A stretch of 64,000 nucleotides of DNA from Cytauxzoon felis (taxonomy: Eukaryota; Apicomplexa; Aconoidasida; Piroplasmida; Theileriidae), in assembly GCA_020283715.1 (NCBI GenBank), contig JAIQCW010000146.1, forward strand, positions 1-64,000, read 5' to 3'. The position numbers were made by a program, and so were the translations under genes. Every line of letters begins with the position of its first letter. Within the stretch, counting starts at the first letter, position 1. The notes under the pieces are model-generated. The model saw only the letters and a program-made list of their open reading frames with translations. It ran no database searches and was not told the origin of the DNA. Positions 34,401-46,468 of the stretch are shown one piece after another.

Positions 34401-35017
34401 CTTTTTGAAAGTTGCTCCTGCATTAAAATTACCTTTTCAACACCTTTAATTATAAAATAACCTCCAGGATCATATGGACATTCATCTAGTCTAGATGATT
34501 CATAGAAGGTAACTTGTTCTGCCTCAGTAGAATCTTTACACTTAACGTCTTTAACTAATGCACAAACACAACTACGTAACATCACAGGTAGTCGACCAAT
34601 TTCAACGTTCTGCTTCCTAACAAAATCTGAGCCACGGACATAATCGACGTCAACATATATTGGAGCACTGTAAGTTAAGTCGCGTACTCTACACATCTGC
34701 GGAGTTAACATTGCAGCAACCATATTCTCTTCTATGCATGGACGACCAACACGTATATCAACAAATTCAAGGAAGAAGTTCGGATCCAATTCAGTACGTA
34801 TTACCTTATTACTAGGCGCATTCATTATATCTTTAATTTCACGTAACACGAAATTATCATAAGAATTTATATGTTGTCTAGCAATCCCACGAGATCCAAG
34901 ATAACATGGTAAAATACGCCACTTTTCCTTTATCTCTGCCACTGGAGAAGGCAAATTTCCTGACATCATATTATGATTTTCCTGGTAGTCCTCAAATCTA
35001 ACGGCCTTTTTCAACAT
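31445..35017 (-). CDS. RPC2: RNA polymerase III second-largest subunit (RPC2/POLR3B)
   Basis: Two exons, 35017-31996 and 31872-31445, give 1,149 aa. Pol III-type landmarks run in order: [74 protein letters not shown], the fork region with [17 protein letters not shown], the hybrid-binding [15 protein letters not shown], the [15 protein letters not shown] loop, the anchor [19 protein letters not shown], and the C-terminal zinc site (CKRCGF ... WCTYC). It transcribes tRNA and 5S genes in the nucleus. The match is better to RPC2 than to RPB2 or RPA2 ([10 protein letters not shown] and the short N-terminus). The 123-nt intron interrupts the conserved SGITGEP. Confidence 0.95.
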
Positions 35018-35506
35018 TATTGATAATACTCTACATTATTATTCAAACAAATATGCGATTCATATTTAAAAAATGACTTGGTAAACTTAAATTTTGTTAA
35101 AATTAGGTTGATTCTCCATCATTGAACCGAAAGTTAGACAGAACATTATTACATTTAAAATAAAATTATATTTCAACTATTTTGCGATATTTAGCTTTAC
35201 ATTTACAAAATACAACAAATGCGTGGCTGACGGTCAACCTGTGTGCCAGATTCAATAAGTTATTCATCAGATATTTGCAGATTTTTAAATACTGTGGGGA
35301 GTAGCATTATTAAATCCTATGGATTCCTGGCGATGAGACCAATAATTAAAATAATATTGTACATATAATGCCATCGGAATATGTAAAACTTTATAGGTAC
35401 TAATTATGGACAAAAACATTGGTGTATTGTTGATTTAACTGTAATTAGATCAATCTTAAATTTAAAGCATTCTAATAGTTGCCGGTCAAAGTGAATTTTC
35501 ATCACG
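35018..35506. other. Divergent intergenic region, nothing recognised
   Basis: Between the RPC2 and BRR2 start codons, and probably their shared promoter region. AT-rich. No ORF, RNA or repeat module recognised. Confidence 0.45.
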
Positions 35507-38500
35507 ATGGCGGAGCAATTTGAACGTTTTAAGCGCTTTGAATATCGCATGGTATGTTTGTCCACAGGGTCACTTTTACATCTCCATATTTTTTCTGTAT
35601 AGAACTCGAACCTAGTAATTCAGAGAGATGCTCCAGGACATAGACAGAATGAGGCTACCGGTGAACCTGAGTCATTGGTTGGACGTATTAACTATAAAAT
35701 GGGTGATAAGGCCTCCTATGGAACAGTTAAAGATGTAATAGGTGTTAAGCGTAAGGTACAGTCATTGACTGATGAATCTTCGAGGCGGCAGCGTACAAAA
35801 TTAGTATGTTTGAATTATTTAAAATAGTAAAAATTACGTTAGGATGTTAGTAAGGGTGAATCGGTACTGTCGCTTGATATATCGGTTGGTATCGGTTATG
35901 TTCCATCATCTCATTATACGCGATCTAAATATGAGGAGTTGCTAAATATATTACAGCTGACACTAGGTGATCAGCCTCAAGAAGTATTGAAAGATGCTTG
36001 TGAAGAAATCTTGTTGCAGTTAAAAACTCCAAATATTAAGGCTGAGGAACGTAAAAGCGGATGCGAAGAACTTCTAGGTCCAATAAGTGAAGATACTTAC
36101 TACCGTTTGTATCATACCGCCAAAGAATTAGTAGACTACACGCTACCAGAAGAGTCTACGGGGGTGGTTAATATTGAGGATACAAGTGGAGTAGCTGTTG
36201 TATTCGACGAGGATGAGGACGGAGATTCTGAAATTGGTGTTGATGATGAATATGACGTAGATTTACCCATGGAATCACACGCTCAGCCTATCCGCCAATC
36301 AAATGTTGACGAACAAGAAGAATTAGAGAATGATAAGTATCACTTACCTATTAGTCGTATAGATGCTCATTGGTTACAGAGGGAATTAAACTTAATTTTT
36401 GGGGATCCTAATATAGCCGTAGCCACAGAAAAGGAAATATTATCAGCTCTGAAAATTCCTGACGTTCAGGAGTGTGAAAACCGTCTTGTTTTAATTCTTA
36501 AATATGAAAATTTTGAATTTGCCAAATTGGTTTTACGTAACCGTTGGAAGATTATGTACTGCACAAGAATTGGTCAATCTCAAACTCCTGAGGAGAAAAC
36601 TGCTATTTTTGAGGAAATGCGTAATACACCCGAGGGTAATGAAGTTTTGCAGGAGTTGGAAGTTGTTAACTTGCGTAGGAGTAAGGAACAGGAATTGGCA
36701 CTTAATGTTAAAAGGGAAGCTGCTAATCTAGCCAGACGACAGTCAAGAAAGAAGACTGAATATGATGAAGATGAAGTAATTTGTGAAATAGATGAAAAGG
36801 ATTTGAATAACGTTAAAGCCCAGCCAATGGCACTAGATTTAGAATCATTATCCTTTAAAGATGGTTCTCAACACATGTCTAATACTAAAGTTTCGTTACC
36901 TGAAAATACAGAACGTCTGGAACATAAATCATATGAGGAGATTGTTATACAACCTTTAGAAAAACCAAAGAACCTACATCGCAGACCTATATCTTCATTG
37001 CCTGAGTGGACTCACACTGCATTCCAAGGTATAGAAACATTAAATCCAGTTCAATCTGCGGTTTCTGACGTTGCTTTCAGCGAATTTGAACAAAATATGC
37101 TGATTTGTGCACCTACAGGCGCAGGAAAAACAAACGTCGCTGTATTGACTATGTTGAGCGCGATGTCCAGACATTTGAATGATGATGGTACATTGAATTT
37201 GAATAATTTCAAGATAGTTTATGTTTCCCCAATGAAATCTCTTGTTATGGAGCAGACACAAGCCTTCACTCAAAGATTTTCTTCCTACGGTATTGTCGTT
37301 CGCGAGCTTACTGGTGATATGAGTTTGACTAGAAGACAACTTGCAGAGACTCAATTAGTCGTCACAACTCCAGAAAAATGGGATGTTATAACTAGGAAAA
37401 GCGGTTTAGAGACTAGTGTAGAGTTGATGATATTTGATGAAATTCATTTGTTACACGATAGGAGAGGGCCTGTATTGGAAGCTTTAATTGCACGTACTAT
37501 GCATAATGATAGAAGAAACCGTGTTAAAACCAGATTAATTGGTCTCAGTGCTACAATGCCTAACTATGGAGACATAGCTGAATTTTTACATGTAGACCCA
37601 TCACGTGGTTTATTTTATTTTGGTAATCATTATAGGCCAGTAGGATTAGAACAGCGTTATATAGGAATTAAAGAGAAAAAGGCGATAAAAAGGTATAATG
37701 TTATGAATGAAATTGTTTATGGAAGAGTACTGGAAGAGGCAGGGAAGAATCAAATGTTGATATTTGTTCACTCACGTAAAGAAACTGTTAGAACTGCTAA
37801 ATTAATTAGAGATACAGCTCTATTAAACGATGGTTTAAGTGTATTTCTCCATAAAGATAGTGCATCGAGAGAAATTCTTGCCAGTGAAGCGGAAGCTATA
37901 AAGACTTCGGAACTTAAGGAATTATTACCATATGGATTTGGTATACATCATGCTGGGTTGCCCAGATCTGATCGTAAATTGATTGAGGATTTGTTTGCGG
38001 ATGGTCATATAAAGTTACTTGTTAGTACTGCCACTCTGAGTTGGGGTGTTAACTTACCTGCACATACGGTTATTATTAAAGGAACACAAATTTATTCACC
38101 AGAAGAAGGTTGTTGGACAGAATTGTGTCCATTATCTGTCCAACAAATGATGGGAAGAGCAGGAAGGCCTCAATATGATAAAGAGGGTAAGGGTATTATT
38201 ATAACTTCGTATGAAAAATTGCAGTTCTATTTATCACTAAATAATCAACAACTACCTATTGAAAGTCAATTAGTCAACATGTTGCCGGAGCTTGTAAATG
38301 CTGAGATAGTTTTAGGGAATATCACAAGTAGAAATGACGTTGTAACGTGGTTAAAGGATACATATCTTTACGTCCGATTGCGTAAATCACCCTATGTTTA
38401 TGGCTTATCTTCTGAGGACGATGATTCTATCAACGAAAGACTTGAATCATTAGCGCATTCGGCTTTGTTAGAACTGGAAAAATACTCTCTTGTTCGTTAT

Positions 38501-41500
38501 GAACGTAAAAGCGGTTCCATACAATCAACGGGTATGGGTAGAATCGCTAGTTTGTATTACCTTAAACCTAAATCTGTAAAAATTTATGCTGATAACCTTA
38601 GACCTGGATTATCAGATTCTGATTTGCTACGTGTTTTCTCATCAAGTGTGGAATTCCAATACATTCCAGTAAGGGAGGAAGAAAAGGTTGAATTATCTAC
38701 TCTAATAGAGAAAGTTCCGATACCAATTAGGGGCAGTGGTCAAGAATGTTACAGTAAAATATCGGTTTTATTGCAGAGTTATATATCTAGGTTTGAATTG
38801 GAGGGATATGCTTTGGTATCTGAAATGGCCTTTATAACTCAGAATGCTGGTAGGATAATGAGGGCTTTATATGTGATTTGTTTGAAACGTAATTGGAGTC
38901 AATTGTCACAGAAATTTTTTGACTTTTGTAAAATGGTTGAACGTCGTATGTGGAATGTAATGTTACCATTGAGACAATTTAAATCATTGCCTGAGGAATT
39001 GGTTTTAAAACTGGAACGAAAGGATTTTCCGTGGGAAAGATATTATGATTTAACGAGTGTAGAATTGGGTGAATTATGTCGTCAACCTAAACTAGGGAAA
39101 TCATTGCATCGTTTAGTTCACATGGTACCCAAACTTGAGTTGCAAGTATTTGTGCAACCATTGACAAGGACAAGACTTAGTATAGAAGTTATTATAACTC
39201 CTGATTTTCAATGGGATTATAAAGTTCATGGATCATCTGAGCATTTTTGGTTATTTGTTGAAGATGGTAGTGGTGAAGATATTTTATTTAGTCAAACATT
39301 TGTTTTGTTACCATTTACTAATGATGAGATTAACGAACATTCATTATATTTTACGGTACCTATAAGTGATCCATTGAGTTATAATTATTTTTTGCGTGTA
39401 ATATCTGAGAGATGGATTGGTAGTTTTTCTAAGGTATCTATAGGTTTTAATAAATTAATACTTCCTGATAAACCTCAACCTCATTGTGAATTATTGGATT
39501 TGCAACCATTACCGATATCAGCATTAAGTAATACTGGTAATGTTCCTAATCTTGGTAAAGATTTTTTTAGATGTAAATTTGGTAAAGGTTATTTTAATGC
39601 AGTACAGACACAAGTATTTAATTGTTTTTATTCTGGATTAGATTCGATATTATTGTGTGCTCCATATAAATCTGGAAAGTTTTTGTGTGCCGAGATAGCT
39701 ATTGCTAAATGTTTAGCTACATGTGGTGAAAGTGCTACAATTGTTGTATTATGTATATTTCCTAGTGTTGCTGAGATGAGATATGAGAGATTAAAAAATA
39801 GATTTGGTGATATGTGTGTAATTGAATATTTATGTGGTGATTTAAAGAGAGATTTGAAATGTATATCTGAATCATCTATAATTGTATCTATACCAAAACA
39901 TTGGGATTTTTTATCTAGAAGATGGAAAAGTACAAAATCTTTACAGAATATTGATTTATTTATTGTAGAGAATTTAGAATTATTAAATGATAATACAGTT
40001 GGACCAGAGATGGAAATATGTGTTAGTCGTATGAGATTTATATCAGCACAAATGGAATATAAGACTAGAATAATTGGTTTATCATCATCTATATCAAATG
40101 CATTAGATGTTGGTAATTGGATGGGTGCTAATATGAATTCTATATTTAGTTTTTCACAATCTGTACGTGATACACCATTAACAATATCAATACAACCATT
40201 TGATCAGTGGGATAAAGAAAGTAGATGTTTTTCAATGTTTAATTTAGTATGTAATATTACAAGTATAAATATACGTAAAGGTATATCAACTATGATATTT
40301 ACAACAGATCGTAGATATTGTCGTTTAATTGCTATGGAATTATATATAACATTATCAGATAATGATGATAATTATGATATTAATAATTTAATTAGTAAAT
40401 GGGATATTGAATTGGATAATAATGAATTGAATACAATAAAAAATTTATTATTACGTGAAAAATTATTATTGAAATTTTTAAATACAGGTATAGGTTATTG
40501 TCATGAAGGTTATAATAATAATGAAATAAGATTAATAGAAAAGATATTTACATTAAATAAAATATCATTACTTATATTAACATCATCATTATCATGGAAT
40601 ACTACAGTATCAACATCAATGGTTATAGTAGTTGATGTATCAACAAATAATATTAATCGTAATATATTACATGGTTATTATCCTCAATCTGATTTATTAC
40701 GTATTATTAATCATGCACAAGGTAATAATAATACATGTATGATATTATTAGAAACATGTCAACGTGATTATTATAAAAAATTATTAAATGAATCACAACC
40801 TATTGAAAGTTCATTAGAAACAAGATTAGAAGAATTAATTAATGCTGAAATTGTACAAGGTGCTATAGAAAATGCACAAGATGCTATTGATTGGTTAACA
40901 TGGACATTATATTATCGTAGATTATTAAAAAATCCTAATTATTATTCATTACATGGTACTACTTCACAACATTTAAGTGAACATTTAAGTGAAATTATAG
41001 AAAATACATTCAATAATCTAGAAAAATCGCAATGTATAACTGTAAATAATGATACAGTATCACCATTAAATCTAGGATTTATATCTGCATTCTATTGTTT
41101 ACGTTGTACAACTATCGAAATGTTCTCTAAAAGTATTAATGAAAAATCCAATAAAAATAATCTTATTGAAATAATCTCCTTCTCTGAAGAATTTAATGAT
41201 ATTATCATTAGAACTGGTGAAAAAATCTATAATCAAAATTATAATTCTATAAATACCAAAGTAAAATTACTTATCAAGGTAATTTTTTATTTATACCCTT
41301 AATATTATATAACAATTCTTATAGAGTCATATGGATAGATTACCACTATCAAATGATTTATCAATAGATCAATCAATAATACTAAAAAGAATAATACCAC
41401 TAATTTATGCACTCGTAGATGTAATCAGCACCAATGGATGGCTAGCACCTGCACTCGTTACAATGCAATTATGCCAACATGTTATACAAGCCATGAATTT

Positions 41501-43082
41501 CAATGAATCACCACTCAAACAATTACCACATCAAAACAATGAATTCATCAATAAAGCTAAAGGTTTGTTATCATACAATTAATTATATCATACTTCATTT
41601 CATAACACCAACTCTCCAACTGAAGTTACAATCCTACTCTTCATTCCACTCGCCGTCCCACCGTAGGTCCTGCCGTCAGCTCACCACCTGAGGTCTTTCC
41701 TGCCGTCAGCTCTTCCAATTATCTCCCCGTACACGGTAAAGCCACTCCCAGAGATCGTGGCGGAGAGGAGGTATGAATTGGACCTCAAGTGGAACCCGAG
41801 ACGATCCATGGGAGTCGAGGTGAGGTAAATTGAGAGGCCTCCACGGCGAGTGGAATGACGACTAGTACTGGACCTCGAGTGGACTACCCGCAGCTGATCT
41901 CAGGGAAGCGGAAGGGGAAGTAAATAAAGAAGGCCTCCACGGCAGTGGGAAAGAGGTGGTTGTAACCTCATGTGGAGAGCTGACGTCAGGACTTCAGATG
42001 GTGTTTAATTCAAGCTAAAATATATGGATTTTTTGTTATTCTATAACTTTATATCATAACAAATATTTATTAATAGGATTTGGTGTATCGGATCTTTTTG
42101 ATTTGATAGGTATGGAAGACGATGAGCGTGAACGCTTGTTAGATTCATTTACCAAGGCACAAATTGCAGATATAGCTGCAGCATGTAATTCAGTTAAAGT
42201 GTTAGATGTTAAGTATGAAGGAAAAATTACGTGTAAAATTAATGAACTCATCAATATCAATGTAAATATCGATGTAGAAGGGGTATGTTTAATTAAATAT
42301 AAATATTTAAGATTTTAAACATGTAACATGAGGTATATTGCATGTCTGCAGACAGCTCTCCACTTGAGGTTACAACCTCGTCTTCCACTAGGCGTGGAGC
42401 CTCTTCTAATTACCTCCCTCTAAAGAGTATAACCACTCCCAGAGATCGTAGAAGGTAGTGATGGATCATCCATCATGGGAATGATGGAAGATGGTTCTAT
42501 GGATGTGTTTGATGTAACCTCAGGTGGAATGAATTGTAGTACTGGACCTCGAGTGGAACCCGTAGCTGATCTCAGGGAAGCGAAGGGGGAAGTAAATAAA
42601 GGAGCTGTCTGCAAGACGACCTCAGGTGGAGGCCACCACGGCAGTGGAATAGAGGTGTAGTTGATAAGACCTCAAGTGGTCTACCCGCAGTTGATCTCAT
42701 CGAGTATATATAGACAAAAAAGGAATGTTGTAGACAGATAGTGGAATCCTTTGTACATGTAATGTAAATCTATACCAGCCACCTGTATAGATAATCCCTT
42801 ATATATTTTTATTTTCATTCATTAATATAGGACAATGTCAATGTAAGTGCTCCTTATTTCCCTGTGGAACGTAAAGAACAGTGGTGGGTATTGTTAGGCG
42901 ATATCAGTGGTAATAAGTTGTATGGTATAAAGCGTGTATCATTAAGTCAAAGTAGTAACAATGTTCGCCTCGATTTTGAGTCACCGTCGCAATTAGGTAC
43001 TTACGGTTTAACATTATATATAATTAGTGATTCGTATGTTGGTACTGACCATCAATATAGCATCGAGCTTGTGGTAGAATGA
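35507..43082 (+). CDS. BRR2: U5 snRNP helicase BRR2 (SNRNP200)
   Basis: Six exons (35507-35551, 35603-35803, 35843-41278, 41325-41562, 42077-42282, 42831-43082) give 2,125 aa, close to the usual 2,130. It unwinds U4/U6 snRNA during spliceosome activation. The N-terminal plug (NSNLVIQRD) precedes the active Ski2-like cassette: CAPTGAGKTNVA, DEIHLLHD, LSATMPN, QQMMGRAGRPQYD, then a Sec63 unit. The second cassette is strongly degenerate: its Walker A reads APYKSGKF and the DExH position reads VENLE. The C-terminus (STNGWLAPALVTMQLCQHVIQAM, FDLIGMEDDERERLL) matches the second Sec63 unit. Introns 4 (514 nt) and 5 (548 nt) each hold a dispersed repeat copy; introns 1-3 are 51, 39 and 46 nt. Confidence 0.95.
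41600..42000 (+). repeat. Dispersed modular repeat, copy R9 (compound), in BRR2 intron 4
   Basis: It has the first module once (AAAGCCACTCCCAGAGATCG) and then two versions of the second module in tandem. One (about 41795-41860) carries ACGATCCATGGGAGTCGAGG; the other (about 41890-41930) carries CAGCTGATCTCAGGGAAGCG. Each is followed by GGCCTCCACGGC. Many CCTCAAGTGGA/CCTCGAGTGGA units sit between. Orientation is sense to BRR2. It fills most of the intron. Confidence 0.85.
42345..42715 (+). repeat. Dispersed modular repeat, copy R10 (compound), in BRR2 intron 5
   Basis: It has both modules (AACCACTCCCAGAGATCG and GCTGATCTCAGGGAAGCG), separated by a spacer of about 85 bp nearly identical to that of R1. 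Frame +1 from 42475 stays open for 61 codons (ends 42660). It is followed by CTGTCTGCAAGACGACCTC and another CCTCAAGTGG unit. Sense to BRR2. Confidence 0.85.
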
Positions 43083-43174
43083 TAGTAGTACATGAGTGGG
43101 GAGAACTCCAGAACGCTATTTTTGTAAAAAGAATACTGTAATTAATTTAAATAATACTCAATTTTATAATAAAA

Positions 43175-43927
43175 ATGATTAAATTATATAATTTAACTAA
43201 TACATATACTAGACGCCTTAATTTCTCCATGAGACAAGTTCGTATGAAAAGTGATGATTTTAAGGGTGTATATGATTATGAGCCATCAACCAATCCCTGG
43301 GAAGATAAAAGTTATCGATCATTAAAAAAAGAAAAGGGACATACTGGATGGCCTATTATGGTCGCAGCTAATACTACACAACCTATGTGGCAATCTTATT
43401 TATCACAGGATCATACCGTTATACCAAGAGATGGTTATGGGTGTCCTGCTACATTTCCACCTGAAGTTTCTACAAGAATTTTACATACTTTCAGATTGCC
43501 TCCACAATTTTATCCATTCCTTAAAAAATTAGGTGATGATACACCTGAATTGAAACCTTACATGGATAAACTCATAAATGGACTATTCACCAATGATGAT
43601 TATGAGGAAATGTTTTACAAATTTGCAAAACCATTAAAAATTTATCGCAAACTTATACCAAAGCCATTTAGATCATTGGACGAACAAGCTAAAGAAGATG
43701 AAGTTATATGGGAATCCGCATGGCTTAGTTATAGGCAAAAGGTCGCTGCTGAATATAACATATCTGCCGGTATGCGAGAATATATTATGGGTATGCTCAT
43801 TGGTGTATATTTTGCGTATCTATGGTTAGAGGCACATAGACAATACAGGAAGGACATGAGACTATACTATCAAGAAGCACCCGAACATAAAATTAAATGG
43901 GTTGTACCCAGGGGTGATTTAATTTAA
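43175..43927 (+). CDS. Probable mitochondrial membrane-associated protein (250 aa)
   Basis: Single exon. The N-terminus (MIKLYNLTNTYTRRLNFSMRQVRM) is basic with no acids, fitting a mitochondrial presequence. The body is rich in aromatic and proline residues (GHTGWPIMVAANTTQPMWQSY; RLPPQFYPFLKKLGDD). A single hydrophobic segment near 208-222 (MGMLIGVYFAYLWLEA) precedes a basic tail. This looks like the lineage-specific accessory subunits of apicomplexan ATP synthase or respiratory complexes, but I cannot name one. No introns. It lies 92 bases after BRR2 on the same strand. Confidence 0.5.
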   Translation: MIKLYNLTNTYTRRLNFSMRQVRMKSDDFKGVYDYEPSTNPWEDKSYRSLKKEKGHTGWPIMVAANTTQPMWQSYLSQDHTVIPRDGYGCPATFPPEVSTRILHTFRLPPQFYPFLKKLGDDTPELKPYMDKLINGLFTNDDYEEMFYKFAKPLKIYRKLIPKPFRSLDEQAKEDEVIWESAWLSYRQKVAAEYNISAGMREYIMGMLIGVYFAYLWLEAHRQYRKDMRLYYQEAPEHKIKWVVPRGDLI

Positions 43928-44059
43928 TCAATTAAGCCATCTATAAAACGGGTTCTTACACCGAATACTTGAAATACACTTTATATATTACATGAATATC
44001 TTAAATAAATTAAAACTAATAATAACCAGTGAAATTTTTATATTTAAACATTTAATTCA

Positions 44060-46333
44060 TTACTTCTTTATAGTCGGAACCTTCATTGAACTGAAATACT
44101 CTAGAGCATCCTCGTATAATTTTGATTTATAGGTGCAGTCCCATTTTAGTTCTGTTGCCATCAAATCACATACTGAATCTAAAGACTTAATAGCTGCATC
44201 TGCATTCATAAATGCCAATCTTGTTCTCCTAGCGAGTACATCAACGGGTGTACATGCTAATTCATTCCTAACACAGTAGATTACTTCACCCATTAAATAC
44301 GGGTATTCCTCATGAATGGGTCTCAAAAGGTTGAGCTCCTTTGATAATTCACATACATCCAACGCTCTGTAACCATAAGATTCAACCAAGTGGGTAGCTT
44401 GGTTGAAGTCTAAATTATACATCTTTGAAAGTTTATTTGATAGTGAATTAAATCTAGGCCTTATATCATTCTCATTATATAAACCCTCATTATCATGCGA
44501 ACCCAACATTACCATATTACGTGTACGACATTTATACTTTTCCTTCAATTCCTTATAATGCTTAAACAACTTGTCAACGCACTCCTGAGCCATCAACCTG
44601 CAAATAGTCCATTTACCACCGTAAACATTAATCATTCCAGATTCATCAACCTCGATTATATGACCTCGAGATAATTTACCAGTTTGATTAACTTCATCCA
44701 CACCCTTTATTAATGGACGTAGGCCAGACCATGCAGACTTAATATCAGACCTGTATAAAGGAAGTAAATATAATTTTAGTTGCAAGATATTATATAGATT
44801 AATTGCATGAATTTAAACTAACCTAATTTGTTCTTCAGTGCAGTTAATATATTTGGAGGCATCTTTGCATATAAAGTCAATATCTCTGGGATCGGGCAAT
44901 GGATTAAATCTTAAAGCATCTTTATCGTCTGTGGTACCAATAACAGTGTTTCCATACCATGGTAAAATGAACAACACCCTACCATCGGATGTCTTGGGGA
45001 TAATAAGGCCAAATGGTGTGGGACAATATTTTGGTGGTAAGGTAATATGTGTACCACGAGAATGGAGAATATTAATATTACTATCGGGCAAACTTAATCT
45101 CTTTACATTACCTGCAAATGGTCCAGCACAATTAATAACTACTTTAGCATTTATATCAAAATTTTCGTTAGTGACTACATCGGTAGCCTGTACACCACAA
45201 ACCCTACCATTTTCATTCTTTAACAATCCATCGGCTTTTACATAATTTGCTATTGTAGTACCTACCTGACCTGGTACATATTCATCAATTGAACTAGTCA
45301 ATGCCATTAATAAGTTAGTACGAGAGTCATTATGTTGTCCATCAAAATACACTACAGCACCCAACAAACCATCCGTTCTTATACTCGGGAAGTTAAACAC
45401 TGCATTAGATTTACCAGTAAAAAACGAAGAAGGAATTCCTATAGAGTAAATTTATATAATTATGGAATCTCTGCATCACATCAGAGAAGGAATAAAAAAT
45501 AAGAAAATCAAATTTCATAATCCACCAAGACAAAGTAATAATAATGTACATATAAAACAGTAAATTCCATGAATATATTAATGTAAATAACTTACGTGTT
45601 TCGTTACAACAAAAGAATCTAGCTAGCAATTCATATACCTTAATGTTTACCCAAAAGTATGGGATTTGCCACAATTGGTAAATTGGCATAACAATTGGTA
45701 TAGGGACATTTGCATATGGAACCGTTCCAATTAAATGGGCACGCTCCTCAAGTGCCTTCCATACAAACTGTAACTCCTTGATATCAAGTTTCAACAATGC
45801 GCTTTCCAAATACCTAATACCACCATGCAACAACTTTGTACTCTTTGAAGATGTTCCCGAAGCAAAATCATTTGCCTCTATTAATGCGCATTTTAGACCG
45901 CGAGTTGCACAATCCAAAGCAACAGAAGCACCTAAAATATTGATATTAACGAAATGGATAAATGATTGTGGATACAAAAGGTACAAAGATTAAACAAATA
46001 AGGGATATTTCATTCCAATATATGGTTTGTTTTTTAAAAATAAATTTTAATATTGTTATACGAATAAACCAATCCATATTGTAGTAACCCTTATTTGTAT
46101 AAAACAGCCTTAATAAACTAACCAGTACAACCGCCTCCGATAATAAGCACATCAAAATGATTATTTTTAAGATCTTTAATCATCTCTTGTCTTGATTTTA
46201 GTTTATTAGGTACACGATATTTTGTATTTTTTGGAATTATACACTTTTCGTGTTCCCTCTTTACGAATACATAGCTTCCGGCGATTGCTGCGGAGCCGGC
46301 ACCAGCAACTTTGGCGAGCGTTTTAAATATCAT
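44060..46333 (-). CDS. GPD2: Mitochondrial FAD-dependent glycerol-3-phosphate dehydrogenase
   Basis: Oxidises glycerol-3-phosphate to dihydroxyacetone phosphate and passes electrons to ubiquinone on the outer face of the inner membrane. Four exons (46333-46123, 45931-45596, 45438-44823, 44750-44060) give 617 aa. It has an N-terminal presequence with a hydrophobic stretch (AGAGSAAIAGSYVFV), the FAD Rossmann motif DVLIIGGGCTGASVALDCA, the FASGTSSKSTKLLHGGIRYLE signature, a substrate-site strand (ILHSRGTHITL), GNTVIGTTDDKD, and the C-terminal YGGKWTICRLMA. No EF-hand calcium domain is present, unlike animal GPD2. Introns of 191, 157 and 72 nt are AT-rich without repeat modules. Confidence 0.9.
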
Positions 46334-46468
46334 TATAAATAAAAAATATATAATATAAAAATTATAGTAAAGACGTCGATGAAATGCAAATTACTTAGAC
46401 AACGTCCCCCATGCGAACATAATCACAAAAATGTGTACTAAATTATTATATGAACTAATATATAGAAA

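Noticed and set aside
41503..41691. Small ORFs in BRR2 introns 4 and 5 (also 42420-42660)
   Set aside because: They are shadow frames of the BRR2 exon or repeat modules in introns. The conserved BRR2 protein continues across them by splicing.
45411..45560. Extension of the glycerol-3-phosphate dehydrogenase exon into intron sequence
   Set aside because: The open frame past 45596 is AT-rich intron read-through. The protein continues conserved only after splicing to 45438.
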